The position numbers and the translations under genes were made by a program. The notes under the pieces are model-generated. The model did no database searches. It was not told the DNA's origin and saw nothing but the letters and a program-made list of their open reading frames with translations. Below are positions 17,067 to 26,542 of a stretch of 64,000 nt of DNA, in pieces. The DNA comes from Ardenticatenaceae bacterium (GTDB lineage Bacteria; Chloroflexota; Anaerolineae; Promineifilales; Promineifilaceae), in assembly GCA_020634245.1 (NCBI GenBank), contig JACKCC010000014.1:62001-126000 (forward strand), read 5' to 3'. Position 1 is the first letter of the stretch, and each line of letters begins with the position of its first letter.

Positions 17067-18299
17067 ATGACGAATCGTACCATTTCCCCAAACCTGGCCC
17101 GCCGGGTAGCTGTGGCCAGCCAGCAGTTAAGTGGGCCTCAAGCCTCGTCTACATCTGAAACTATCCTTTCAACCATTCAAAATTTAGGCTGCTTGCAAAT
17201 CGACCCCATCAACGTCGTTGCCCGCAGCCCGCTGCTGGTGCTGTGGAGTCGGTTAGGTGCATATAACGTCGCCGGTCTGGAAACCTTGCTTTGGGATGAT
17301 AAACACCTCTTTGAATATTGGGCGCACGCTGCTTCTATTGTATTGACCAATGATTTCCCGCTCCATCAACTGCGGATGGTTAACTACGTAACCGGTGAGG
17401 CTGAGTGGGAAAAGCGGTACCGGCGCTGGATGAAAAAGAACAAATCATTTCATCAATACATCCTGGAAGAGTTGTCCCAGCGCGGACCACTGCTGCACAC
17501 GGAAATGGAAAACCGTATAGTTGAACCCTGGCCATCCAGCGGCTGGAACGATAATCGCAACATGACCATGATGCTGCAATTTATGTGGATGCAGGGCGAA
17601 ATCATGGTGGCGCGCCGCTTTGGTGAGGGGTTTGGCCTGAAGAAACAGTGGGCGTTGGCCGAACATCATTTGCCAGAGTGGATGGATCACGAACCCTGGT
17701 CGCAGGAGCAGGTGGTGACCGAAGCGGCGCAGAAATCGCTGCGGGCGCTGGGTATGGGCACGGCCGTACACATCGAAAATCATTTCATTCGCGGGCGGTA
17801 TCCGGGGTTGAGGGATGTATTGGAGACATTAAAGCGAGACGGCCGTATCCACCCCATCCACATCCACAACCTGCCCGGTGACTGGTACATCCACGATGAC
17901 ACCCTGCCGCTGCTGGAACAGTTGGAAAACGGCGACTGGCAGCCACGCACCACCTTGCTTTCCCCCTTTGACAACCTCATTTGCGACCGGGATCGCACCG
18001 AACTGCTGTTTAATTTTTACTATCGCAGCGAAATTTACACGCCCAAAGCCAAACGGCAGTACGGCTACTACGTCATGCCCATTTTGCACGGCGAGCAGTT
18101 AATTGGCCGGGTTGATCCGCAAATCGACCGCAAAACGAAAACGCTGCATGTCCATGCCATCCACGCCGAACCGGACGCGCCGCAAACCAAAGTCGTGCGG
18201 GATACCATTCGGCAATCTATCGAAGAACTGGCCCAATTTCTAGGGGCAAAGCAAATAGCCTATGGCGAAACGGCACCAGAAGCCTGGCAGCTATCTTAA
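17067..18299 (+). CDS. YcaQ/AlkX-type DNA glycosylase (winged-helix HTH_42 family)
   Basis: 410 residues, full length for the family. YcaQ-like proteins unhook interstrand crosslinks by excising alkylated bases. The family's QxD catalytic motif is visible in CLQIDPINVVARS (Gln44, Asp46), followed by the conserved LVLWSRLGAYN and LFEYWAHAASIV. Further family features are LLSPFDNLICDRDR and YGYYVMPILHGEQLIGRVDP. It starts 51 bases after the Mo subunit and is followed 20 bases later by the amidase gene, so it may share a transcript without a functional link. Confidence 0.85.
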   Translation: MTNRTISPNLARRVAVASQQLSGPQASSTSETILSTIQNLGCLQIDPINVVARSPLLVLWSRLGAYNVAGLETLLWDDKHLFEYWAHAASIVLTNDFPLHQLRMVNYVTGEAEWEKRYRRWMKKNKSFHQYILEELSQRGPLLHTEMENRIVEPWPSSGWNDNRNMTMMLQFMWMQGEIMVARRFGEGFGLKKQWALAEHHLPEWMDHEPWSQEQVVTEAAQKSLRALGMGTAVHIENHFIRGRYPGLRDVLETLKRDGRIHPIHIHNLPGDWYIHDDTLPLLEQLENGDWQPRTTLLSPFDNLICDRDRTELLFNFYYRSEIYTPKAKRQYGYYVMPILHGEQLIGRVDPQIDRKTKTLHVHAIHAEPDAPQTKVVRDTIRQSIEELAQFLGAKQIAYGETAPEAWQLS

Positions 18300-18319
18300 G
18301 TCAGAGAACGAGAAAAACT

Positions 18320-19915
18320 ATGAGTGACCTATCCGAAATCACATCTGAAACTTTAAGTCAGGCAGAAAAGCTGGCCGGCCTGACGTTTACCGACAGCGAA
18401 CGAGAATTGATGCTGAAAGGCGTCATTGAGCGCCGGGATGATTACGCAAAACTACGCGAAGTTCCGTTGCCGAACAACGTTCCGCCCGCCTTGCAATTCG
18501 TCCCCCAAGTCCCAGGTACCAAGTCGCCAGTTCCCAATTCCCCTATTTCCCTCGACCACATACCGGTACCGCAACGGCCGTTCTCCCTCGAAGATGTCGC
18601 GTTTTGGCCCGTGACCTACCTGGCTCGCCTGCTGCAAACCCGGCAGGTCACATCGGTCGAGTTGACCGAGATGTACCTGGCTCGGCTTAAGCGATATGAT
18701 CCGCAGTTGCAATGCGTCGTTACCCTGACCGAGGAGCGTGCCCTGGCCCAGGCTAAACAGGCCGACGAGGAGATGGCGGACGGCCGTTACCGTGGCCCAT
18801 TACACGGCATCCCCTGGGGCGCGAAAGATTTGTTGGCTGTCAAAGGCTACCCCACCACCTGGGGCGCTGCGCCATACCAGGATCAGGCCATCGACGAAGA
18901 TGCGGTCGTCGTTCAACGATTGGATGAAGCCGGGGCGGTGCTGGTAGCCAAGCTGACCATGGGCGCACTGGCCTGGGGTGACGTCTGGTTTGGCGGTCAG
19001 ACCAAAAATCCCTGGAATACGGCCCAAGGTTCCAGCGGTTCCTCCGCTGGATCGGCGGCAACCACGGCAGCGGGATTGGTGGGCTTCGCTATTGGTACGG
19101 AGACATATGGCTCCATCATCTCACCGGCCAATCGCTGCGGCATTACCGGGTTGCGGCCCACGTTTGGCCGGGTCAGCCGGGCCGGGGCGATGGCCTTGAG
19201 TTGGAGCATGGACAAAATCGGCCCCCTGTGCCGCTCGGTGGAGGACTGTGCTCTGGTTTTTGCTGCGATTCATGGGGCGGATGGGGTGGATGTAACGGCC
19301 GTTACCCAATCCTTTACCTGGTCCCCACAAATTGACATAACCGGGCTGCGCATCGGTTATATTCAAAGCGCCTTTGACGAAAAACGAGACAACATGGCCG
19401 CCGACAAAGCCACACTGGACATACTACAACAGATGGGCGCCGACGTCATCCCCATAGAACTACCCAATTATCCCGTTGAAGCGATGGGCTTCATCTTGCA
19501 AGCGGAAGCCGCCGCTGCTTTCGACGAATTAACCCGCAGCAACCGCGACGATTTACTGGTGCGACAGTCGCAGGATGCCTGGCCTAATGTTTTCCGGCAG
19601 TCGCGGTTGATTACGGCCGTCGAGTACATCCAGGCCAACCGCATCCGCACTCTGGTCATGCGCGAGATGGCTGATTTAATGGCTGTGATTGATCTGTACG
19701 TGGCCCCTTCCTTTGGCGGCGATAATTTGCTGCTCACCAATTTGACCGGTCATCCGGCAGTTGTCGTTCCCAACAGCCTGTCGGCGGCTGGCGTTCCCAA
19801 TGGCAGCATCACTTTCACCGGGAATTTGTACGATGAGGCCACGATTTTGGCCGTTGCCAACGCATACCAGGAAGCGACAGATTTTCACCGGGGACGGCCG
19901 TTGCTTAACCTGTAA
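18320..19915 (+). CDS. Amidase signature family hydrolase
   Basis: 531 residues. The Ser-cisSer-Lys triad is visible: Lys about 169 (GAKDLLAVKGYPTTWG), the Gly/Ser-rich cis-Ser loop (QGSSGSSAGSAA) and the nucleophile about Ser265 (GTETYGSIISPANRCG). It resembles GatA-like amidases, but no gatB or gatC is nearby and the N-terminus is extended, so a general amidase is more likely than tRNA amidotransferase. Residues about 61-78 (PQVPGTKSPVPNSPIS) come from a CCCAAGTCCCAGGTACC-type word repeat at 18501-18550 and look like an inserted linker. Confidence 0.87.
   Translation: MSDLSEITSETLSQAEKLAGLTFTDSERELMLKGVIERRDDYAKLREVPLPNNVPPALQFVPQVPGTKSPVPNSPISLDHIPVPQRPFSLEDVAFWPVTYLARLLQTRQVTSVELTEMYLARLKRYDPQLQCVVTLTEERALAQAKQADEEMADGRYRGPLHGIPWGAKDLLAVKGYPTTWGAAPYQDQAIDEDAVVVQRLDEAGAVLVAKLTMGALAWGDVWFGGQTKNPWNTAQGSSGSSAGSAATTAAGLVGFAIGTETYGSIISPANRCGITGLRPTFGRVSRAGAMALSWSMDKIGPLCRSVEDCALVFAAIHGADGVDVTAVTQSFTWSPQIDITGLRIGYIQSAFDEKRDNMAADKATLDILQQMGADVIPIELPNYPVEAMGFILQAEAAAAFDELTRSNRDDLLVRQSQDAWPNVFRQSRLITAVEYIQANRIRTLVMREMADLMAVIDLYVAPSFGGDNLLLTNLTGHPAVVVPNSLSAAGVPNGSITFTGNLYDEATILAVANAYQEATDFHRGRPLLNL
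18501..18550 (+). repeat. In-frame CCAAGTCCCAGG-type word repeat
   Basis: A tract of CCCAAGT, CCCAGGTACC, AAGTCGCCAG and TTCCCAATTCCCC words inside the amidase gene, encoding a Pro/Ser-rich linker. Composition and word structure differ from the flanking conserved coding sequence. Confidence 0.55.
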
Positions 19916-20008
19916 AACCAATCCGCAAAAGCGACGATCCTGGCTTGCCAAACTGATCGAAATCGAATAAAGTGTCATTAATCAACTCTGACGATAAAGA
20001 GAGGGCGT

Positions 20009-20536
20009 ATGACCAAGTTTGATGAAGTATGTCGTGCTTACCAGCAAGCCCGCCGGCGTTTTTTGGAATACGAGGGCGAATGCCGCGAATTTGCCCGCAG
20101 TCTGGTTGATGGCATTATCGATTACTTTGAGTGGCCGCACAACCAGGAAATCACTTACATTCCGCTGGGTGAAGAGATTAATCCCAATAACCGCTTTTAT
20201 GCTTTGGCTGGTGCTATGCGCATGGATGATGAATCGTTTTGGCACTTTGGGGTTGAACTAAGAGTTGAAGAACCCGGCGGGTCGCATCCCATTCCATTTT
20301 TGATGAGTTTCTTCATCAAAAAAGATGGGCCGCATTTTGTTGTCAAGTTGGGGCCTCAAGGGAAGGAAATTCGTATTCATGAAGACAAACAGGGTAAAGA
20401 AGATGAACTGCGCCCATTTTATGATGTTGTTTTCCAGCATATGTTGCAGTTCTTTGCCCGGAATTATCAAGACGCTATTACCAATCAGGTGATGCAGCCG
20501 GGTTTTATTATGCTGACGAATAATCTGCTGCCCTGA
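20009..20536 (+). CDS. Hypothetical protein, 175 residues
   Basis: No family recognised. It looks like a soluble alpha/beta protein: an N-terminal helix rich in Arg/Glu (VCRAYQQARRRFLEYEGECREFARSLVDGIIDYF), then a region with beta strands (FWHFGVELRVEE; FLMSFFIKKDGPHFVVKLG) and a C-terminal helix (FYDVVFQHMLQFFARNY). No signal peptide or membrane segment. GAGAGGGCG gives an SD for ATG 20009. It lies between the amidase gene and an rRNA/tRNA methyltransferase gene, which does not reveal a role. Confidence 0.7.
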   Translation: MTKFDEVCRAYQQARRRFLEYEGECREFARSLVDGIIDYFEWPHNQEITYIPLGEEINPNNRFYALAGAMRMDDESFWHFGVELRVEEPGGSHPIPFLMSFFIKKDGPHFVVKLGPQGKEIRIHEDKQGKEDELRPFYDVVFQHMLQFFARNYQDAITNQVMQPGFIMLTNNLLP

Positions 20537-20602
20537 CTACCTGTTGTGCGTTCTGATTGATTGCAGTTTTTACATCACACCAGAATCAAAAGGCTCAAGT
20601 TC

Positions 20603-21415
20603 GTGCTCATTACCAGTTTGCAAAACCCGCGGGTCAAAAATGTGGTTAAGCTGCGCCAACGGCGGCAGCGTGACGCGCAGCAATTGACCGTTGTGGAAGG
20701 CACGCGTGAGGTGCTGCGGGCGTTACAGCAGGGTATTGTGCCCCAGGAAGCGTTTATCTGCCCTGAATTAATAGCCGATGAGGAAGCGGAAACGGCCGTT
20801 ACCCGTCTCCATCAACTCCCCCAAACCCTACTCAACGAGGTAACACCCGAAGTGTTTGCCAAAATGGCCTATCGGGAAGACAGCGGTGGCCTCTTGCTGG
20901 TCATCCCCTATTGGGAACGCACACTGGATGCCTTGCTGCATTCGGGGCAGCCTGCATTTTTAACCATCATCGAAGGCGTCGAAAAACCGGGCAATCTAGG
21001 GGCCATTTTGCGTACCGCAGATGCCGCTGGCGTAGAAGGTGTTATACTTGCTCATGGTGCAGTTGACAGCACCGATTTGTATAATCCAAATGTAGTAAGA
21101 GCCAGTCTAGGCACAATATTTTCTGTTCCTGTAGCGAGTGGCAGTAATGCCAGTGTGATTCATTGGCTGCGACAGCGCGGAATAAAAATCATTGCTACGA
21201 CTCCGGCATCTGCTACCCGGTATACGGCCGTTAACCTGACCGCACCCGTCGCCATTGTCATGGGCAGCGAAGCACACGGCCTGAGCAACGAATGGATCAA
21301 TGCTGCTGATGAGCAAGTCATAATACCCATGCACGGTATCGCCGACAGCCTAAATCTATCAGTAGCAACCGCATTATTACTGTATGAAGTGGTGCGACAA
21401 CGACAACAACCATAA
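20603..21415 (+). CDS. SpoU/TrmH-family RNA 2'-O-methyltransferase
   Basis: 270 residues from GTG 20603 (an upstream TTG at 20561 is less likely). Layout: N-terminal substrate-binding domain (LITSLQNPRVKNVVKLRQRR ... VVEGTREV), then the SPOUT knot with the three SpoU motifs: EGVEKPGNLGAILRTADAAG, IVMGSEAHGLSNEW and IPMHGIADSLNLSVATALLLYE. These methylate ribose 2'-OH in rRNA or tRNA. The exact target nucleotide cannot be read from sequence. Confidence 0.9.
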   Translation: MLITSLQNPRVKNVVKLRQRRQRDAQQLTVVEGTREVLRALQQGIVPQEAFICPELIADEEAETAVTRLHQLPQTLLNEVTPEVFAKMAYREDSGGLLLVIPYWERTLDALLHSGQPAFLTIIEGVEKPGNLGAILRTADAAGVEGVILAHGAVDSTDLYNPNVVRASLGTIFSVPVASGSNASVIHWLRQRGIKIIATTPASATRYTAVNLTAPVAIVMGSEAHGLSNEWINAADEQVIIPMHGIADSLNLSVATALLLYEVVRQRQQP

Positions 21416-21469
21416 TACGATTTGTGGCAAATATTCAACCACATTATCGTATCAAGAAGGACTGGCGAC

Positions 21470-22213
21470 ATGCGTATCGCCCTGATTTCTGACATTCACG
21501 GCAATCTCATTTCCTTCGAGACCGTATTAGCTGCCCTGGAACCCGAATCCATCGATCAAATCATCTGCCTGGGAGATGTAGCCACGCTTGGGCCTCAACC
21601 CCGTCAGGTCATGGATCGCCTGCTCTCCCTTGATCTCAAAGTTGTTCTGGGCAACCACGACACCTTTCTCCTCAAACCCGATTTAAGTCGCACTTACATG
21701 AACCTCGATTGGTTTGCCGACACCATTAACTGGTGTGCCCAACAACTGCGCCCTTCTGACTTCGATTACCTGCGTACATTTCGGCCGCTGCTGGAGGTTC
21801 CCCTGGAAAACGGTTCCAGCCTGCTTTGCTTCCACGGTTCCCCAAAATCAAACATCGACAATATCCTGGCCACAACCCCGCCCGACGAATTAGACAAAAT
21901 GCTGACCGGTCATAAAGCGGCCGTCATGGCTTGTGGCCATACCCACGTCCAAATGCTGCGTCAGCATCGCGGCCAGACTATTGTCAACGTTGGCAGCGTG
22001 GGCATGCCCTTTGAGCAAATGCCCTTTACCGGCGAACCCCGCTTGCTGCCCTGGGCTGAATACGCCATACTCAACTGGACCAACGGCGTCGTCAACATCG
22101 AACTGCGGCGCGTACCTGTTGATCTGGACGCCATTAGAAAAGCTGCCTTTGCCAGTGGTATGCCCCGCGCCGCCGATTGGGTTAATAACTGGATAGTTCC
22201 CGATACAGAATAA
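21470..22213 (+). CDS. Calcineurin-like metallophosphoesterase, YfcE/MJ0936 type
   Basis: 247 residues from ATG 21470 with AAGAAGGA upstream. Metal-binding motifs: MRIALISDIHGNL (D-x-H), ICLGDVATLGPQP (GD), VVLGNHD (GNHD), then CFHGSP and CGHTHVQMLRQ (GHTH), and TIVNVGSVGMPFEQMP. These place it in the YfcE-like phosphodiesterase group. Substrate unknown. The gene starts 54 bases after the methyltransferase stop. Confidence 0.88.
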   Translation: MRIALISDIHGNLISFETVLAALEPESIDQIICLGDVATLGPQPRQVMDRLLSLDLKVVLGNHDTFLLKPDLSRTYMNLDWFADTINWCAQQLRPSDFDYLRTFRPLLEVPLENGSSLLCFHGSPKSNIDNILATTPPDELDKMLTGHKAAVMACGHTHVQMLRQHRGQTIVNVGSVGMPFEQMPFTGEPRLLPWAEYAILNWTNGVVNIELRRVPVDLDAIRKAAFASGMPRAADWVNNWIVPDTE

Positions 22214-22574
22214 GTGACTATACTGGTTGTTGCCTGAGATCGTTGAAGGTAACCGGGCTTCGACAGACTCGGCCTTCGACGAAGCTGTATAGAAACCAGA
22301 ACAAAACACGAAAGACCTTACGGAGTTTTTATTAACGGAAGTGCCAGGCCCAGGGCAGAATGGCCTAGTTCAAGCAAGACCTGAAGCCCTGTGCCTGGCA
22401 CTATGTAAACAGAATCGGTTGCCAGAATAAGCCAATAGGCTGATAATAAACATGGGTGCTGCCAGAACGTCAGACACCCTGTTAACAAATCTGTTTCCCA
22501 AACTAATTCGACCAGTTCAACCACACAATTAGCCTATGAACGGCCGAATTCTCAAGCATCATAGGAGATTTATC
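22214..22574 (+). repeat. Gene-free stretch with two kinds of dispersed repeat
   Basis: 361 bases before mdh without a credible gene. GGGCTTCGACAGACTCGG plus CCTTCGACGAAGC (22255-22286) is a TTCGACAAG-type REP-like palindrome. AGTGCCAGGCCCAGGGC (22340-22356) and GCCCTGTGCCTGGCACT (22386-22402) are a 17-bp inverted repeat with one mismatch, and the same GTGCCTGGCACAGGG word recurs at 57210. A GGGTGCTG/CAGACACCC hairpin follows near 22452-22482. No clear promoter seen for mdh. Confidence 0.6.
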
Positions 22575-23561
22575 ATGGAAAGAAAATCTGTAAAAGTCGC
22601 TGTAACCGGTGCAGCGGGCAATATCGGCTACGCCATGCTGTTCCGCCTGGCATCCGGCGAAGTCTTTGGTCTCAATACCAAAATTTCTCTGCACTTGCTG
22701 GAAATCACGCCTGCGTTAAAAGCGCTGGAAGGTGTCGTCATGGAACTAAACGACTGCGCTTTCCCGCTGTTGGAGAACATCGTTGTCACCGATGATCCCG
22801 AAGTCGCTTTTGACGGTGTAAATTGGGCTATACTGGTAGGCGCCAAACCCCGTACCAAAGGCATGGAACGTGGCGACCTGATCCGTGAAAACGGCCCCAT
22901 CTTCACCGGTCAGGGCAAAGCCCTTGCTGCCAAGGCTGCCCCTGACGTGCGTGTTATCGTCGTCGGCAACCCGGCCAACACCAATGCATTGATTGCTATG
23001 AGTAACGCCAAAGGCCTGCCCAAAGAGCGTTTTGCCGCCATGACTCACCTGGACCAGAACCGGGCTTATTCACAATTGGCTGCAAAAGCTGGCGTTACCG
23101 TCAACGACGTCAGCAACGTTACCATTTGGGGCAACCACAGTGCTACCCAGTACCCGGATTTCGAGAATGCTAAAATCAACGGCAAGCCGTTAACAGAAGT
23201 TATCACCGACCACGATTGGCTGCGCGGCGAATTTATTTCGATTGTGCAGAAACGCGGTGCGGCGATTATCGCTGCACGGGGCGCATCCTCGGCCGCTTCG
23301 GCTGCCAATGCGGCTCTGGATCACGTTAAAAATATGGAAAAGGCAACGCCGGAAGGTCATTGGTTTTCCTGTGCTGTACCCTCTGATGGCAGCTACGGCA
23401 TCGATGAGGGGCTGATCTTCTCCCTTCCCATTCGCAGTGACGGCAAAGGTGGTTACTCCATCGTGCAGGGACTGAAATGGAGCGACTTTGCTAAAGAGAA
23501 GATCGCCGCCACGCTGGCTGAACTGCGTGATGAAAAGGAAACGGTTGCCGACTTGCTGTAA
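22575..23561 (+). CDS. mdh: Malate dehydrogenase
   Basis: 328 residues from ATG 22575 with AGGAG upstream. NAD-binding GAAGNIGYAMLFRLASGE at the N-terminus, substrate Arg residues in GAKPRTKGMERGDLIRENG, GNPANTNALIA, and the catalytic His (about 188) in IWGNHSATQYPDF. This is the cytosolic-type MDH rather than the LDH-like type. It interconverts malate and oxaloacetate in the TCA cycle. Methylmalonyl-CoA mutase and epimerase lie downstream, so it may serve the succinate-to-oxaloacetate leg of propionate use. It contains no ACGGCCGT site. Confidence 0.96.
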   Translation: MERKSVKVAVTGAAGNIGYAMLFRLASGEVFGLNTKISLHLLEITPALKALEGVVMELNDCAFPLLENIVVTDDPEVAFDGVNWAILVGAKPRTKGMERGDLIRENGPIFTGQGKALAAKAAPDVRVIVVGNPANTNALIAMSNAKGLPKERFAAMTHLDQNRAYSQLAAKAGVTVNDVSNVTIWGNHSATQYPDFENAKINGKPLTEVITDHDWLRGEFISIVQKRGAAIIAARGASSAASAANAALDHVKNMEKATPEGHWFSCAVPSDGSYGIDEGLIFSLPIRSDGKGGYSIVQGLKWSDFAKEKIAATLAELRDEKETVADLL

Positions 23562-23592
23562 GCAATTCCCTATACCGAGTATAATTGTTTTT

Positions 23593-23617
23593 GAGGGGCA
23601 CGTGTGTGCCCCTCTTT
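23593..23617 (+). terminator. Rho-independent terminator after mdh
   Basis: GAGGGGCAC (23593-23601) pairs perfectly with GTGCCCCTC (23606-23614) across a 4-base loop, followed by TTT. A TATAAT at 23580-23585 lies just before it; without a good -35 its meaning is unclear. Confidence 0.8.
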
Positions 23618-23659
23618 GCTAAAAGCAAGCCAATTGTTTGCCGATTAACGATTTATACG

Positions 23660-24841
23660 ATGAAAGCGGATTCCAAACTGCTCCGTCACCCTACGCTTCC
23701 CCGGCCGACCTGGCCGGTTAAACTGTGGTCGCTGCTGCTGAATGGGGCGATTTATGGGCTGCTGTTTTGGCTGCTGGCCCAAAGTCGCAGTTATTCGTTC
23801 CAGTTTCATCTTTTGCGGACGCGGGATGTGGGGCTGTTGGGTAGTTTTTGGCGGCTGGTAACGGCCGTTCTCCTTTCCCTTCTCCTCACCACCACCATCC
23901 ATGAACTGGGCCATTTGCTGGCCGGTAAATTGGTCGGGCTGCGCTTTCACCTGCTCATTATTGGCCCGCTGCGCCTCAGCCGAGAAAATGGACGGCTCAG
24001 CCTTGGCTGGCAGAGAGGCTCGGCCTTCTTTAACGGACTGACCAGCAGTATTCCCTACGACAACCGCGATTTATCGCGCCGCCTGCTCATTTTTATTCTG
24101 GGCGGACCGCTGGCCAGTCTGGTTCAAGCGCTGTTGGCCGGATGGCTCTTCTTTCATTGGCGGGCTGATGTTTCTTTTATCAACAATATAACCTGGGCAG
24201 CAGAAAGCGCTGCGTTGCTGGCTATTTTGGGCGCAATCTACTTCCTGTCGGCGCTAAAACCCGGCTCGACTTATAGCGGCCAGCCGGCCGATGGCGGACG
24301 CCTTATCAGCCTGCTGCGCCGTGGCCCAGAAGCGGAACGCTGGTGCGCGCTGGCAGCTTTGGACGGCGCGGATCAGCGCGGTCAACGGCCCCGTGATTGG
24401 GACGAATCCTTAATCCGCCAGGCGCTGCAAGGGTTTGACCATACGCAAGATGGGCAAAATGCACGGCTGCTGGCTTATCAATGGGCGCTGGATAACGGCC
24501 GTATCGCCGATGCCAATCGCTGGTTAGAAGAAGCCATCGCCATTCGCCCCACCTGGCTGCCGGGGACCCAGGTACGCCTCGTCTGGGAAAAAGCATATTT
24601 AAGCGCACGCTGCCTGCACGATGCCGTTCAGGCCCGCCGCGGGCTGGACCAAATCCGGCAGAAACTGACCAATCAGCCACAGCATTTGCGGGCCGAAGCA
24701 GCCGTTTTGCTGGCCGAAGGTGACAAGGATCAGGCAAAAATAACCGCACAAGCGGCATTAGCCAGTCTGCCGGCCCATGCTCCCACCGGCGTTCAACAAG
24801 CCGAGGCGGACTGGCTGCAAGATATCATCAATCAGGTTTAA
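23660..24841 (+). CDS. Membrane M50-family zinc metalloprotease-like protein
   Basis: 393 residues. Two N-terminal membrane segments lead into TTTIHELGHLLAGKLVG, with the HExxH zinc site at His81, Glu82 and His85. After LIFILGGPLASLVQALLAGWLF (the second conserved region) come more membrane helices. The last ~150 residues are soluble and helical with TPR-like character (LLAYQWALDNGRIADANRWLEEAIAIRP). A site-2-protease-like or simply M50-fold role is likely. The partner Asp of canonical NPDG is not evident (GGPLAS instead), so catalysis is uncertain. The mutase gene follows after five bases. Confidence 0.8.
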   Translation: MKADSKLLRHPTLPRPTWPVKLWSLLLNGAIYGLLFWLLAQSRSYSFQFHLLRTRDVGLLGSFWRLVTAVLLSLLLTTTIHELGHLLAGKLVGLRFHLLIIGPLRLSRENGRLSLGWQRGSAFFNGLTSSIPYDNRDLSRRLLIFILGGPLASLVQALLAGWLFFHWRADVSFINNITWAAESAALLAILGAIYFLSALKPGSTYSGQPADGGRLISLLRRGPEAERWCALAALDGADQRGQRPRDWDESLIRQALQGFDHTQDGQNARLLAYQWALDNGRIADANRWLEEAIAIRPTWLPGTQVRLVWEKAYLSARCLHDAVQARRGLDQIRQKLTNQPQHLRAEAAVLLAEGDKDQAKITAQAALASLPAHAPTGVQQAEADWLQDIINQV

Positions 24842-24846
24842 AATAT

Positions 24847-26508
24847 ATGGACTCAACACAAAGCGATAACAAAAAAGCGTGGGAAGAAAACACCGTTAAA
24901 CCTATCACCGACCGTTTTCCGGAGCGGCGCGAACAATTTGAAACCCGCTCCGGAATTCCGATTGATCGGCTGTACATGCCAGCCATGCCCGATCCGGCTT
25001 ATGATGAAAAGTTGGGTTTCCCCGGCCAGTTCCCGTTTACACGGGGCGTTCAGCCGACGATGTATCGCGGCCGTTTTTGGACGATGCGCCAGTATGCCGG
25101 GTTTGGCACGGCCGTTGAATCCAATGCGCGTTACAAATTCCTGCTGGAACAGGGGCAGACCGGCCTGTCCGTTGCCTTCGACCTGCCTACTCAGATTGGC
25201 TACGACAGCGATGACCCGATGGCGCTGGGTGAAGTCGGTAAAGTCGGTGTCAGCATCCCTAGCCTGGAGGATATGGCCGTTTTGCTCGATGGCATTCCGC
25301 TGGACAAAGTCAGCATCAGCATGACCATCAACGCCCCGGCGGCCATTTTGCTGGCAATGGTGATTGCTGTGGCCAAACGACAGGGTGTGCCCATGAATAA
25401 GCTGCGGGGCACAATTCAAAATGATATTCTCAAAGAGTACATCGCCCGCGGCACGTACATTTTCCCGCCCAAGCCGTCGATGCGTCTCATCACCGATGTA
25501 TTTGATTTTTGCAGCCGCGAGATTCCGCGCTGGAATACGATTTCGGTATCGGGCTATCATATTCGGGAGGCAGGGAGTACGGCCGTGCAGGAAATCGCTT
25601 TCACCCTGGCCAACGGCGTCACCTACGTCCAGGCGGCCATCGACGCCGGGCTGGATGTGGATCAATTCGCCCAGCAAATCTCCTTTTTCTTCAATTCCCA
25701 CAACAATTTTCTGGAAGAGATCGCCAAATTCCGCGCCGCTCGCCGCCTGTGGGCCAAAATAATGCGCTACTGGTTTGCCGCTAAAGACCCCAACAGTTGG
25801 AAACTGCGCTTCCACACCCAGACGGCGGGCAGCACCCTCACCGCCCAGCAGCCGGAAAACAACGTCGTGCGCGTGGCGTTGCAAGCGATGGCCGCCGTTC
25901 TGGGCGGTACGCAAAGCCTGCACACCAACAGCCGTGATGAGGCGCTGGCCCTGCCCACTGAAGAAGCGGCCCAAATTGCGTTACGCACCCAGCAAATCAT
26001 CGCCCATGAAAGCGGCGTGGCCGACACAATTGATCCATTGGCCGGCTCGTACCACATTGAGCGGTTAACCGACGAGTTGGAAGAGCGGGCCACACAGTAT
26101 CTGGATGCCATCAGCGAGATGGGCGGCATGTTGACGGCGATTGAGTCGGGTTATGTGCAGCAGGAAATCCAGGAAGCGGCTTACCGTTTCCAGCAGGATT
26201 TGGATGCCCAGCGGGAAATTGTGGTTGGCGTTAACCAGTTTACGCAAACTGAAGAACTGCGCATTGATACGTTGAAACTGGACCCGGCTATTGAAGCAGC
26301 CCAACGGCAGCGTTTGGCAGAATTACGGGCGAGGCGGGATAATGGCCGTGTCGCCCAACTCCGCTCTCAACTAGCCACCGCCGCCCAATCCGACGAAAAC
26401 CTCATGCCCCTTTTTATCACTTGTGTTGAAAATGATATGACCCTGGGCGAGATTTGCCATACGCTGCGGGAGGTGTGGGGCGAGTATAAGCCGGGGTTCG
26501 AAATGTAA
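24847..26508 (+). CDS. Methylmalonyl-CoA mutase, large (alpha) chain
   Basis: 553 residues: the substrate-binding barrel of acyl-CoA mutases without the C-terminal cobalamin domain (no DxHxxG), so this is the two-chain form. Motifs: RGVQPTMYRGRFWTMRQYAG, FDLPTQIGYDSDDPMALGEVGKVG, SISMTINAPAAILLAM, GTIQNDILKEYIARGTYIFPP and HTQTAGSTLTAQQPENNVVR. The PTMYRGR..TMRQYAGF region fits methylmalonyl-CoA mutase. It interconverts methylmalonyl-CoA and succinyl-CoA with a B12-binding small chain that is not in this window. The epimerase is next. Confidence 0.93.
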   Translation: MDSTQSDNKKAWEENTVKPITDRFPERREQFETRSGIPIDRLYMPAMPDPAYDEKLGFPGQFPFTRGVQPTMYRGRFWTMRQYAGFGTAVESNARYKFLLEQGQTGLSVAFDLPTQIGYDSDDPMALGEVGKVGVSIPSLEDMAVLLDGIPLDKVSISMTINAPAAILLAMVIAVAKRQGVPMNKLRGTIQNDILKEYIARGTYIFPPKPSMRLITDVFDFCSREIPRWNTISVSGYHIREAGSTAVQEIAFTLANGVTYVQAAIDAGLDVDQFAQQISFFFNSHNNFLEEIAKFRAARRLWAKIMRYWFAAKDPNSWKLRFHTQTAGSTLTAQQPENNVVRVALQAMAAVLGGTQSLHTNSRDEALALPTEEAAQIALRTQQIIAHESGVADTIDPLAGSYHIERLTDELEERATQYLDAISEMGGMLTAIESGYVQQEIQEAAYRFQQDLDAQREIVVGVNQFTQTEELRIDTLKLDPAIEAAQRQRLAELRARRDNGRVAQLRSQLATAAQSDENLMPLFITCVENDMTLGEICHTLREVWGEYKPGFEM

Positions 26509-26542
26509 AACGACGTCATGCGTCATGGTAAATGGAATTGAG

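Noticed and set aside
18320..19915. GatA subunit of tRNA-dependent amidotransferase
   Set aside because: No gatB/gatC nearby, extended N-terminus, and general amidases share the same signature.
23580..23585. TATAAT as promoter of the M50 protease gene
   Set aside because: No -35 at 16-18 bases and a terminator lies immediately downstream.
24853..25974. Long open frame antisense to the mutase gene (373 codons)
   Set aside because: Mirror of a strongly conserved gene in GC-rich DNA; no domain signal, no SD. Same reasoning for the antisense frames at 1954-2673, 7250-8032 and 14787-15524.
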